Below are positions 8,433-15,228 of a stretch of DNA of 33,790 nt, piece after piece. The stretch is from assembly GCA_934590355.1 (NCBI GenBank), contig CAKTOX010000023.1, positions 1 to 33,790 of the forward strand. The letters run 5' to 3'. The stretch comes from an uncultured Oscillospiraceae bacterium. GTDB lineage: Bacteria; Bacillota; Clostridia; Oscillospirales; Oscillospiraceae. Both the position numbers and the translations under genes were made by a program. The stretch's first letter is position 1. Every line of letters starts with the position of its first letter. The notes beneath the pieces were generated by a model. The model ran no database searches and was not told the origin of the DNA. It saw only the letters and a list, made by a program, of their open reading frames with translations.

Positions 8433-9143
8433 TTAATTATCAAGCATTTGACGAAGTTTCTCCAGGGCCTTGCGCTCAAGGCGCGATATTTGCACCTGCG
8501 AAACATTCATGACACGGGCTGTCTTTTCCTGCGTCATACCGTGATAGTAGCGCAGGCACAGGGTATTGCGCTCCTTTTCGGGCAGCCTTTCGATCGCGCA
8601 GCGCAGCGAGATGTGCTCGATCATGCGCTCCTCGCCGAAGGAATCGGTCAAAACGCACTCGAGCGTGAAGCCGTCGTCTCCTGTTTCGCGCTGAAGACTC
8701 TCGGCAGGACCGACAGCGGTTTCAGCAAAGGCTATTTCCTCCGGCGTCAGCCCTACCTCCTCCGCGATTTCGGATATGCAGGGCTCGCGTCCGAGCCTTT
8801 GCTCAAGCGCAGTGCGCGCCGTACGGATATGATTTGAGCGCTCCTTTATGCTGCGGCTGACCTTGATCATGCCGTCATCGCGCAGAAACCTGCGTATCTC
8901 CCCCGATATTTTCGGCACTGCGTACGTCGAAAACTGTGTCCCGAAGCTGAGATCAAAGCCGTCAATGGCTTTCAAAAAGCCGAGGCAGCCGAGCTGATAC
9001 AGATCGTCCGGCTCCGTACCCCTGCCGAAAAAGCGGCGCGCGATGCTCCAAATAAGCCCCGCGTTTTCCTCCACCAGCCGCGCTGCCGCCTCCCTGTCGC
9101 CGGTTTTCGCAAGGCGAAGGTCGCTTAGCATACAATCGGTCAT
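8433..9143 (-). CDS. sigF: Sporulation sigma factor sigma-F
   Basis: A 236-aa sigma-70 family factor, the usual size for SigF/SigG. Region 2 is clear: AGLIWSIARRFFGRG, DLYQLGCLGFLKAIDGFDLS (2.2) and TYAVPKISGEIRRFLRDDG (2.3-2.4). Region 3 covers about 105-160, and region 4 ends with an HTH (TQEKTARVMNVSQVQISRLE). SigF directs the first forespore-specific transcription. Sequence alone does not fully separate sigma-F from sigma-G, but its place directly after spoIIAA and spoIIAB, overlapping spoIIAB by 4 bases (ATGA), settles it. The ribosome site is weak, consistent with coupled translation. An in-frame ATG at codon 5 is possible. Confidence 0.95.
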   Translation of the reverse strand: MTDCMLSDLRLAKTGDREAAARLVEENAGLIWSIARRFFGRGTEPDDLYQLGCLGFLKAIDGFDLSFGTQFSTYAVPKISGEIRRFLRDDGMIKVSRSIKERSNHIRTARTALEQRLGREPCISEIAEEVGLTPEEIAFAETAVGPAESLQRETGDDGFTLECVLTDSFGEERMIEHISLRCAIERLPEKERNTLCLRYYHGMTQEKTARVMNVSQVQISRLERKALEKLRQMLDN

Positions 9144-9580
9144 CTCATGCTTCTTCTGCGGCGTATCGTGCGCTGCATCGTGACCGCGGTGCCCCTGCCG
9201 GGTGAGCTTTTGACGCTGAGCTTGTCCATGAAGCTCGCCATTATCGTAAAGCCCATGCCGCTGCGCTCCTCCCCGCCCGTTGTGTACATGGGCTGCATCG
9301 CTTTTTCAAGGTCGTCTATCCCGCGCCCCTTGTCGCGGATGCTTATCTCCAGCCTTTCGCCGTCAACTATCCGCAGGCGCATAGATATCTTTCCGATGCT
9401 GTCGGGATAAGCGTGAACTATGCAGTTGGTAACGGCCTCGCTGACGGCGGTTTTAATATCGCCGAGCTCGTCGAGCGTGGGATCAAGCTGCGCGGCAAAG
9501 CCCGCCGCCGCGGCTCTCGCAAAGCTCTCATTGACGCTGTTGCTCGGAAATTCCAGCTTTATGTAATTTGAAATCCTCAT
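9140..9580 (-). CDS. spoIIAB: Anti-sigma-F factor and protein kinase SpoIIAB
   Basis: A 146-aa GHKL-type kinase that binds sigma-F and holds it inactive, and that phosphorylates SpoIIAA. The N box reads AVSEAVTNCIVHAYPD with Glu48 and Asn52. The G1 box is DKGRGI (83-88), and the ATP lid GEERSGMGFTIM (103-114) is intact. The start LEFPSNSVNESFAR matches the family (LEFSALSENESFAR in Bacillus). A basic tail (RRRRSMR) closes the protein. GAGAGGTG is a good ribosome site. The gene overlaps both neighbours by 4 bases, as expected where stoichiometry of the three proteins matters. Confidence 0.97.
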   Translation of the reverse strand: MRISNYIKLEFPSNSVNESFARAAAAGFAAQLDPTLDELGDIKTAVSEAVTNCIVHAYPDSIGKISMRLRIVDGERLEISIRDKGRGIDDLEKAMQPMYTTGGEERSGMGFTIMASFMDKLSVKSSPGRGTAVTMQRTIRRRRSMR

Positions 9581-9903
9581 GTCGTCACCTCTCTTTTCGC
9601 CGTTATGGGTATCATGCGGTCGATACCGGACGCATCGAGCACCTTTAACGGCTGCGGCTGCGTATCCTCGATATACATTCTCCCGCCCGCTCCGCGTACC
9701 TTTTTATAGCTTCGCACGATAACGGCAATGCCGGACGAGTCCATGAAGCCGAGCGCACCTAAATCGAGCACAAGGTCGCGCGGCAGATACCTGTCAAGAG
9801 CATCGCTTATCGCGTCCACCGCAGCCCTTGCGCTGTGGTGGTCAAGCTCACCGTATAGGCTCACGGTAAGACGGCCGTCGGAATAATCCGCCTTGATGTT
9901 CAT
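9577..9903 (-). CDS. spoIIAA: Anti-anti-sigma factor SpoIIAA
   Basis: A 108-aa STAS-domain protein. When dephosphorylated it binds SpoIIAB and frees sigma-F. The phosphorylation site is FMDSSGIAVIVRSYK, with Ser57 matching the known phospho-serine of Bacillus. GELDHHSA is the usual N-terminal STAS signature. The frame is open upstream to 9951, but GGAGTG lies 6 bases before the ATG at 9903 and the extra residues there fall in the terminator hairpin region, so I place the start at 9903. No sigma-H-type box (AGGA-GAAT) is recognisable upstream; the gene follows a valS-side hairpin at 9933-9967. Confidence 0.95.
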   Translation of the reverse strand: MNIKADYSDGRLTVSLYGELDHHSARAAVDAISDALDRYLPRDLVLDLGALGFMDSSGIAVIVRSYKKVRGAGGRMYIEDTQPQPLKVLDASGIDRMIPITAKREVTT

Positions 9904-9932
9904 TTTCTTCACTCCAATGCTGTAAAAATACG

Positions 9933-9967
9933 AAAAACTGATGCCATGCACTGCATAGCATCAGTTT
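9933..9967 (-). terminator. Hairpin terminator between valS and spoIIAA
   Basis: AAACTGATGC (9935-9944) pairs with GCATCAGTTT (9958-9967). After a single mismatched pair the stem continues ATGC/GCAT around a 3-nt loop. On the minus strand it ends in five T, placing it as the valS terminator. It starts about 30 bases before the spoIIAA start, so a spoIIA transcript begun further upstream would have to read through it. Confidence 0.75.
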
Positions 9968-10007
9968 AACCAATCATATATGCATATTTTGCAAAAAGCC
10001 GTCGGAC

Positions 10008-12629
10008 TTATCCGAGATTTTTCAGGCTGTCCTCAAGATTTTCGATGAGCGCCTCGAGCTTTGCCTTCTTTTCGCGCTCGGCGTTGACGACCTTTTCGGG
10101 CGCGCGGGAAACAAAGTTCTCGTTTGCCAGCTTCGCTGTCTGACCGTCGAGCTGCTTTCTTGCATTTGCAAGCTCCTTCTCCATGCGGGCGCGCTCCTTT
10201 TCAAGATCGACGAGCTCGGCCATGGGCATGAACATTCTTGCGTTGTCGGTGATAACGGAGACCATGCCGTCGACAGCCTCGGGCAGCTCGGCTCTGACTT
10301 CAGCAGCGGAGGCATAAGCCAGCTTGCAGATGAATTTCTCGCCGTCCGTGAAGGCCTTTGCCTTGTCCGTCACGATAATGAGGTGGCTCTTTCTGGAGGG
10401 CGGCACGTTCATCTCCGCTCTGCGGGCACGAACTGCCTTGATGGCATCCATGACCATGCCGAAGTTTGCCTCATCCTCGGGGAAGTTGAGCTGTGCATCA
10501 TACTCGGGGTAGGACTGCATCATCAGCGCATTTCCCTCGTGCGGCAGAGCCTGCCATATCTCCTCAGTGATGAACGGCATGAACGGGTGCAGGAGCTTGA
10601 GTATCTCAACGAGAACGTACAGCAGCACGCGCTGTGCGCCTTCCTTTGCCGACTCGTCATCGCCGTTAAGGCGCGGCTTCGTGAGCTCAATATACCAGTC
10701 GCAGTAATCGTCCCAGATAAAGTCGTATATCTTGCCCGCGGCAACGCCCAGCTCGAAGCTGTCCATATTGTCGCAGACTTCCTTGATAACGCGGTCAAGC
10801 TTCGAAAGTATCCACTTATCCTCGGTCTCGAGCTTCTCGGGCAGACGGTTATCCTCAACGGTGAGGTTCATCATTACAAAGCGCGATGCGTTCCAGATCT
10901 TGTTGCAGAAGTTACGCATTGCCTCGCACTTTTCAACGTAAAAGCGCATATCGTTTCCGGGGCTGTTGCCGGTTATGAGGTTAAAGCGCAGTGCGTCGGC
11001 GCCGTACTTTTCCGCCATCTCAAGAGGATCGATGCCGTTGCCGAGGCTCTTGGACATTTTTCTGCCCTGGCTGTCGCGCACGAGGCCGTGAATGAAAACG
11101 GTCTTGAACGGCTCCTTTTTCATCTGCTCCATGCCGGAAAATATCATTCTCGCGACCCAGAAGAAAATGATGTCATAGCCCGTGACCATGACGGAGGTCG
11201 GGTACCAATAGTCAAGCTCCGGCGTCTTGTCGGGCCAGCCAAGGGTGGAGAACGGCCAAAGCGCCGAGGAGAACCACGTGTCGAGAACATCCTCCTCCTG
11301 GTGGATGTTCTTGCTATGGCAGTGCTCGCACTCGCAGAGGTCCGTGCGCGATACGCTTATCTTGCCGCAGTCATCGCAGTACCATGCAGGAATGCGGTGG
11401 CCCCACCAAAGCTGGCGGGAGATGCACCAGTCGTGCACGTTCTCCATCCAGTTCATATATATCTTGGTAAAGCGCTCGGGAACGAATTTGATCCTGCCGT
11501 CCTTGACGACCTCGATCGCCGCCTCGGCAAGGGGCTGCATCTTCACGAACCACTGCGGGCTCGTGAGCGGCTCAACGACGGTGCCGCAGCGGTAGCAGCA
11601 GCCGACATTGTGGTTATACGGCTCGACCTTGACGAGATAGCCCTGCTCCTCAAGATCGGCAACGATCGCCTTGCGCGCCTCGTAACGGTCCATGCCGTTA
11701 TACTTGCCGCCGTTTATTATCTTTGCGTCCTCGTCGATGCAAAGTATCTGCTCAAGGTTGTGGCGCAGTCCGACCTCGTAGTCGTTCGGGTCATGGCAGG
11801 GGGTCATTTTAACTGCACCGGTGCCGAAGCCGAGCTCAACATAGTCGTCCGCGACGATGGGCAGCTTTCTGCCGACGAGGGGCAGGATAGCATTTTTGCC
11901 GACAAGGTGCTTATAGCGCTCATCGTCGGGGTGCACGGCAACGCCGGAGTCGCCGAGCATGGTCTCGGGACGGGTGGTCGCGATGATAAACTCCTCGTCC
12001 GAACCCTCAATGGGGTATCTTATATGCCAGAAGGAGCCGGGCACGTCCTTGTACTCGACCTCGGCATCGGAAAGCGCGGTGCGGCACTTGGGGCACCAGT
12101 TTATGATGCGGCTGCCCTTATAGATAAGTCCCTTTTCGTACAGCTCGCAGAAGGTCTCGCGGACGCTCTTGGCACGCTGCTCGTCCATGGTGAACGCACT
12201 TCTGTCCCAATCGCAGGACGCGCCGAGCACCTTCTGCTGCTCGACGATGCGGTCGCCGTATTTGTTCTTCCAATCCCACACTCTGTCAAGGAATTTCTCG
12301 CGGCCGAGGTCATAGCGGGTAACACCCTCCTTGGTGCGCAGCTCCTCCTCGACCTTTATCTGCGTGGCAATGCCCGCGTGGTCGGTGCCGGGAAGCCAAA
12401 GAGCGGCATAGCCCTGCATACGCTTGTAGCGCGTGAGAATGTCCTGAAGAGTCGAGTCAAGCGCGTGACCCATGTGGAGCTGTCCCGTGACGTTGGGAGG
12501 CGGCATGACGATGGAAAACGGCTTCTTGTCGGGGTCTATGACGCCCTTAAAGCAGCCCTGCGACTGCCACATATCGTATATTCTTTTTTCAACCGTCCCC
12601 GGGTCATACACCTTTGGCAATTCTTTCAT
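10008..12629 (-). CDS. valS: Valyl-tRNA synthetase
   Basis: An 873-aa class I aminoacyl-tRNA synthetase that charges tRNA-Val. The HIGH-type motif is in MPPPNVTGQLHMGHALDS (52-55). The KMSKS loop is GRKMSKSLGNGIDP. The editing (CP1) domain contains TTRPETMLGDSGVAVHPDD. Two Cys pairs, WCPKC and CDDC...CEHC, suggest zinc ribbons. The C-terminal 65 residues form the tRNA-binding coiled coil typical of ValRS (LEKERARMEKELANARKQL). AGGAGG lies about 8 bases before the ATG. A T-box leader and a strong promoter lie directly upstream, and a hairpin terminator downstream. Length and motifs are complete. Confidence 0.98.
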   Translation of the reverse strand: MKELPKVYDPGTVEKRIYDMWQSQGCFKGVIDPDKKPFSIVMPPPNVTGQLHMGHALDSTLQDILTRYKRMQGYAALWLPGTDHAGIATQIKVEEELRTKEGVTRYDLGREKFLDRVWDWKNKYGDRIVEQQKVLGASCDWDRSAFTMDEQRAKSVRETFCELYEKGLIYKGSRIINWCPKCRTALSDAEVEYKDVPGSFWHIRYPIEGSDEEFIIATTRPETMLGDSGVAVHPDDERYKHLVGKNAILPLVGRKLPIVADDYVELGFGTGAVKMTPCHDPNDYEVGLRHNLEQILCIDEDAKIINGGKYNGMDRYEARKAIVADLEEQGYLVKVEPYNHNVGCCYRCGTVVEPLTSPQWFVKMQPLAEAAIEVVKDGRIKFVPERFTKIYMNWMENVHDWCISRQLWWGHRIPAWYCDDCGKISVSRTDLCECEHCHSKNIHQEEDVLDTWFSSALWPFSTLGWPDKTPELDYWYPTSVMVTGYDIIFFWVARMIFSGMEQMKKEPFKTVFIHGLVRDSQGRKMSKSLGNGIDPLEMAEKYGADALRFNLITGNSPGNDMRFYVEKCEAMRNFCNKIWNASRFVMMNLTVEDNRLPEKLETEDKWILSKLDRVIKEVCDNMDSFELGVAAGKIYDFIWDDYCDWYIELTKPRLNGDDESAKEGAQRVLLYVLVEILKLLHPFMPFITEEIWQALPHEGNALMMQSYPEYDAQLNFPEDEANFGMVMDAIKAVRARRAEMNVPPSRKSHLIIVTDKAKAFTDGEKFICKLAYASAAEVRAELPEAVDGMVSVITDNARMFMPMAELVDLEKERARMEKELANARKQLDGQTAKLANENFVSRAPEKVVNAEREKKAKLEALIENLEDSLKNLG

Positions 12630-12651
12630 ATTTTTACCCTCCTGAAGTAAT

Positions 12652-12686
12652 AAAAAAACTGCGTCCCGAAAAAATCAGGACGCAGT
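12652..12686 (-). terminator. Regulated terminator of the T-box
   Basis: ACTGCGTCC (12658-12666) pairs with GGACGCAGT (12678-12686), and a run of seven T on the minus strand (plus A at 12652-12658) follows. It ends 22 bases before the valS start. It competes with the antiterminator formed by the T-box bases at 12691-12703. Confidence 0.9.
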
Positions 12687-12882
12687 AATACGCGGTACCA
12701 CCTGAATTCCGCGCGATGCGCGGCTCTCAACGCTCTGTAACGGGAGCACCCGTCCGGCCTACTGCATTTTTCGGCTCGGCGCTCGGAACCGACCTTCGGC
12801 GGTTTGCTTCAGGAACTTTCACCGACCGTTCCCTCTCTGAAAAGCATGAGCCGCTTACTCCTGTCCGTCATTGCCTTTAATA
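12652..12882 (-). promoter_or_regulatory. T-box riboswitch leader of valS
   Basis: The minus-strand leader has T-box landmarks in order. AGTA near 12854-12860 and GAGAGGGAACGGTCGGTGAA around 12820-12838 match Stem I. GAAG then GTC (plus-strand GAC at 12791-12793) gives a candidate Val specifier after the GAA side of the loop-E motif. The T-box sequence AGGTGGTACCGCG lies at 12691-12703, followed by a terminator (12652-12686). Uncharged tRNA-Val should stabilise the antiterminator and allow valS transcription. The exact specifier is an inference from spacing, supported by GTC being a valine codon. Confidence 0.9.
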
Positions 12883-12888
12883 AGTCAT

Positions 12889-12918
12889 ATTATATGCACA
12901 TTTTTCCGCAAAAGTCAA
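12889..12918 (-). promoter_or_regulatory. Promoter of valS
   Basis: Minus-strand TTGACT (12913-12918) and perfect TATAAT (12889-12894) are 18 bases apart. The -35 box begins 8 bases after the degV stop codon. The transcript would start near 12882, just before Stem I of the T-box. Confidence 0.85.
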
Positions 12919-12925
12919 GGCGTTA

Positions 12926-13813
12926 TCACTCGCCGCGCTCGTTGCCCCAGAAAAACAATGCGACAGTGCCGGGTCCGGTATGGCTGCCGATGGTCGTGCC
13001 GACATAGTTTATATCGACCTTGCCGTTGAGTTTAGTAAAGCGCTCCTCGATAAGAGCGGCGACTTCCTTTGCGTCCTCGACACAGCCCGACTGCGAAATG
13101 TAGCACTTGCCGGAATAATCAAGACCGTCGTTTGCGCACTGCTCCATGCGCTCAACGATGGTTTTGATGACCTTTTTCTTCGTGCGGATCTTTTCCCTGG
13201 GAATAAGACGGCCGAGGTTATCCATATTGAGAAGCGGGCAAATGTTCAGCATAGTGCCGAAGAAGCCTGCCGCCTTGGAGATCCTGCCGCCCTTGACGTA
13301 GAAGCTCAGGTCGGTGGAGAAGAACCAGTGGTGCAGATGCAGCTTGTTCTCCTCGAGCCAATCGCGAGCCTCGTCAACAGTCAGCCCCTCATCGCGCTTG
13401 TCGGCAAGGGTATCCATAAGAAGACCGTAGCCGGAGGATGCGCCGAGAGAATCGACTATGTAGATCTTGCGCTCGGGGTACTCTGCGGAGAGGATTTCCG
13501 CGGCGCTGCGGGCGGAGTTTATCGTGCCGGAGATGCCGCTGGAAAGAGTAACATGGAGAATGTCCTTGCCTTCCTTGAGGAAGGGAGTGAAGAAATCGAC
13601 GTATTCAGCGACGTTGACCTGGCTTGTCTTGGTCTCCGCACCCTCGGCCATCTTCTTGTAAAACTCCTCAAAGGGGATGCTCTGTCCGAGGTCATCCATG
13701 TAGTCGGCTCCGTTGAGCATATAGTGGAAGCACACATATTTAATATCACGCGCTTCAAAATGTTCCTTCGTAAGGTCTGCCGTCGAGCAGCAGCTGATTA
13801 TATAGTCAGACAT
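12926..13813 (-). CDS. DegV/FakB-family fatty-acid-binding protein
   Basis: A 295-aa DegV-fold protein. The family binds a fatty acid in a buried pocket; FakB members present it to the kinase FakA for acyl-phosphate synthesis. Landmarks are YIISCCSTADL at the start, HVTLSSGISGTINSA (the conserved T-x-S-S-G-x-S-G segment), IVDSLGASSGYGLLM and the C-terminal HTGPGTVALFFWG, with the His-Thr-Gly-Pro-Gly motif. Lipid-pocket residues cannot be checked without a structure. The frame is open 9 codons upstream, but AGGAGG lies about 5 bases before the ATG at 13813. A promoter with an overlapping 49-bp inverted repeat lies just upstream. No fakA-like gene is in the window. Confidence 0.9.
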   Translation of the reverse strand: MSDYIISCCSTADLTKEHFEARDIKYVCFHYMLNGADYMDDLGQSIPFEEFYKKMAEGAETKTSQVNVAEYVDFFTPFLKEGKDILHVTLSSGISGTINSARSAAEILSAEYPERKIYIVDSLGASSGYGLLMDTLADKRDEGLTVDEARDWLEENKLHLHHWFFSTDLSFYVKGGRISKAAGFFGTMLNICPLLNMDNLGRLIPREKIRTKKKVIKTIVERMEQCANDGLDYSGKCYISQSGCVEDAKEVAALIEERFTKLNGKVDINYVGTTIGSHTGPGTVALFFWGNERGE

Positions 13814-13831
13814 AATTTCCTCCTGTAAAAG

Positions 13832-13880
13832 AAATTGCACCCGTATATAACGGATAATCCATTATATACGAGCGCAATTT
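13832..13880 (-). repeat. 49-bp inverted repeat over the degV promoter/start region
   Basis: Two 23-base arms (13832-13854 and 13858-13880) surround a 3-base loop. Twenty pairs are Watson-Crick. The other three become G-U or U-G in minus-strand RNA but A-C mismatches in plus-strand RNA. The -10 box of the degV promoter lies inside one arm. It could be a large DNA operator centred near the transcription start, or an RNA hairpin acting as terminator of the thioredoxin transcript (a broken T run follows) or as a 5' leader element. Confidence 0.85.
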
Positions 13881-13889
13881 GAAATGCAA
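13861..13889 (-). promoter_or_regulatory. Candidate promoter of degV-family gene
   Basis: Minus-strand TTGCAT (13884-13889) and TATAAT (13861-13866) are 17 bases apart. The start would be near 13854, about 40 bases before the ATG. The -10 box sits within the inverted repeat at 13832-13880. Confidence 0.6.
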
Positions 13890-13914
13890 CAAAATTTTAA
13901 ATTACCGCGGCCTG

Positions 13915-14220
13915 TCAGCCGAACATACGCACGAGCTCCTCGCTGCTTGTAACGCCGACGTTTTTGCCTATCTGCTTGCCGTCTTTAAACGCGATGAGAG
14001 TCGGGATGCTCATGACGCCGAAGCGCTGCGCTATCGCGGGGACCTCGTCAACGTCGAGCTTGCAGACCTTGACGCGACCCTCCATCTGCTTGTCGAAATC
14101 CTCGAGTATGGGAGCCTGCATACGGCAGGGTCCGCACCAGGTCGCCCAGAAATCGACCAGCACGAGGCCGGAAGAGATGACGGAATCGAAATTGTCCTTC
14201 GTAAGATGCATAACTGACAT
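13915..14220 (-). CDS. trxA: Thioredoxin
   Basis: A 101-aa cytosolic thioredoxin that reduces protein disulfides. The active site FWATWCGPCRMQAPILE has Cys29 and Cys32. The cis-proline loop is present as VMSIPTLIAFKDGKQ, and VCKLDVDEVPAIAQRFGV is the usual middle segment. Length and motifs are those of a single-domain TrxA. GGAG lies 9 bases before the ATG. The gene starts 3 bases after the stop of the flavin reductase gene, so the two are cotranscribed and almost certainly form a reductase-thioredoxin pair. Confidence 0.97.
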   Translation of the reverse strand: MSVMHLTKDNFDSVISSGLVLVDFWATWCGPCRMQAPILEDFDKQMEGRVKVCKLDVDEVPAIAQRFGVMSIPTLIAFKDGKQIGKNVGVTSSEELVRMFG

Positions 14221-14223
14221 TTT

Positions 14224-15045
14224 TTATATCTCCTTTTCGATGTTATTTATATATTCGCAGGCTGCGAGCGCGGCAACGTTGCCCTCACCCACTGCCTTTG
14301 CAAGCTGATACGGCGCTCCGGTGCAGTCTCCTGCGGCAAATACGCCCTTGACGTTAGTTTTACCGCTGCGGTCTGCTTTTATAACTGCGCGCTCGATCTC
14401 AAGTCCGGGCACGAGGCTGTCGGGCGAGAGTGTGTCCTTTAAAATAAAGATGCAGTCGGTTTTATACTCCCTGCCGTCGGCAACAAGAGTGTCTGCCTTC
14501 ATGCCGCCCTTAATGTCGAATTTTTCTTTGCCCGAAAATTCGATGACCTCGCAGCCGATGCCGCGCAGAAAGCTCTTGTCGTGCTCGGCCTCCGCGCTGT
14601 CGCCTATTACGGCAACCGTCTTGCCGCGATAGAGCATACCATCGCAGGTCGCGCAGTAGCTCACTCCTCTGCCGAGGAACTCCGTTTCGCCTTGGCAAAC
14701 GGGTTTTCGGCTGATCCCCGCCGCAACGATGACGGCACCTGCTTCGTAAAAGTCGTTTCCAACCGCGACGCCTACGGTCCTTCCGATGGGCATGACGCTC
14801 AGCGCCCTGCCTGATATGATCTGCGCCCTGCTGTGCTCAAGCTGCGAAAACATGGCATTCACGATATCTTTTCCGCTGCCGGACAGGCCGGGATAATTGG
14901 TAACGTTCTCGGCAAGATACAGCTTGCTGCTTTCGGGCGGATTTGTTATGACGCCGACCGTTTTGCCGCGATTTATCGCAGTGAGCGCCGCCGATATGCC
15001 GGCAGGTCCGCCGCCTATTATGAGAATATCAAACTTATTGTCCAT
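14224..15045 (-). CDS. Thioredoxin-reductase-like flavoprotein lacking the NADPH motifs (FFTR candidate)
   Basis: A 273-aa FAD enzyme that should reduce the thioredoxin encoded next door. The FAD site is DILIIGGGPAGISAA (6-20) and the C-terminal FAD site is GVFAAGDCTGAPYQLAKAVGEG (235-255). The redox pair is CATC (Cys131, Cys134). Classical TrxB is about 305-320 aa and carries GGGDSA and HRRxxxR for NADPH. Here the first is degraded (VIGDSAEAEHD, 147-156) and the second is absent, with a shortened central domain. Ferredoxin-dependent flavin thioredoxin reductases of Clostridium have this pattern, so the electron donor may be ferredoxin. The ATG at 15045 has AGGTG about 8 bases upstream; nine upstream codons are open but lack support. 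Confidence 0.88.
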   Translation of the reverse strand: MDNKFDILIIGGGPAGISAALTAINRGKTVGVITNPPESSKLYLAENVTNYPGLSGSGKDIVNAMFSQLEHSRAQIISGRALSVMPIGRTVGVAVGNDFYEAGAVIVAAGISRKPVCQGETEFLGRGVSYCATCDGMLYRGKTVAVIGDSAEAEHDKSFLRGIGCEVIEFSGKEKFDIKGGMKADTLVADGREYKTDCIFILKDTLSPDSLVPGLEIERAVIKADRSGKTNVKGVFAAGDCTGAPYQLAKAVGEGNVAALAACEYINNIEKEI

Positions 15046-15062
15046 TTTTATCACCTGAGCGT

Positions 15063-15091
15063 ATTTTAGCACAGTATCGCATTTATCTCAA
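15063..15091 (-). promoter_or_regulatory. Promoter of the reductase-thioredoxin operon
   Basis: Minus-strand TTGAGA (15086-15091) and TAAAAT (15063-15068) are 17 bases apart, placing the start of transcription close to the chosen ATG at 15045. This supports the shorter start, since the upstream codons would lie at or before the transcription start. Confidence 0.65.
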
Positions 15092-15169
15092 CCGCATATG
15101 CCACAGCTTGCGAAAAATATAAAATTTTCCGTACTTAATGCACATAAGTGCCCGAATTTAATTTTAATA

Positions 15170-15198
15170 TTGTAATTGCGCCGAATATCGTTTATAAT
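15170..15198 (+). promoter_or_regulatory. Promoter of glnS
   Basis: TTGTAA (15170-15175) and perfect TATAAT (15193-15198) are 17 bases apart. The leader before the glnS ATG would be about 25 bases and contains AGGAG. It is divergent from the promoter at 15063-15091. Confidence 0.8.
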
Positions 15199-15228
15199 TT
15201 TACTACCTAATCACACAGGAGTAAGGAC

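Noticed and set aside
8433..9143. Assignment as sigma-G rather than sigma-F
   Set aside because: The two are similar, but the overlap with spoIIAB and spoIIAA fits sigma-F; sigma-G normally follows spoIIGA/sigE.
10383..12650. Long open frame (about 755 codons) on the plus strand antisense to valS
   Set aside because: It lacks any recognisable motif, has no ribosome site, and runs exactly opposite a clear valyl-tRNA synthetase. GC-rich codon bias leaves antisense frames open by chance.
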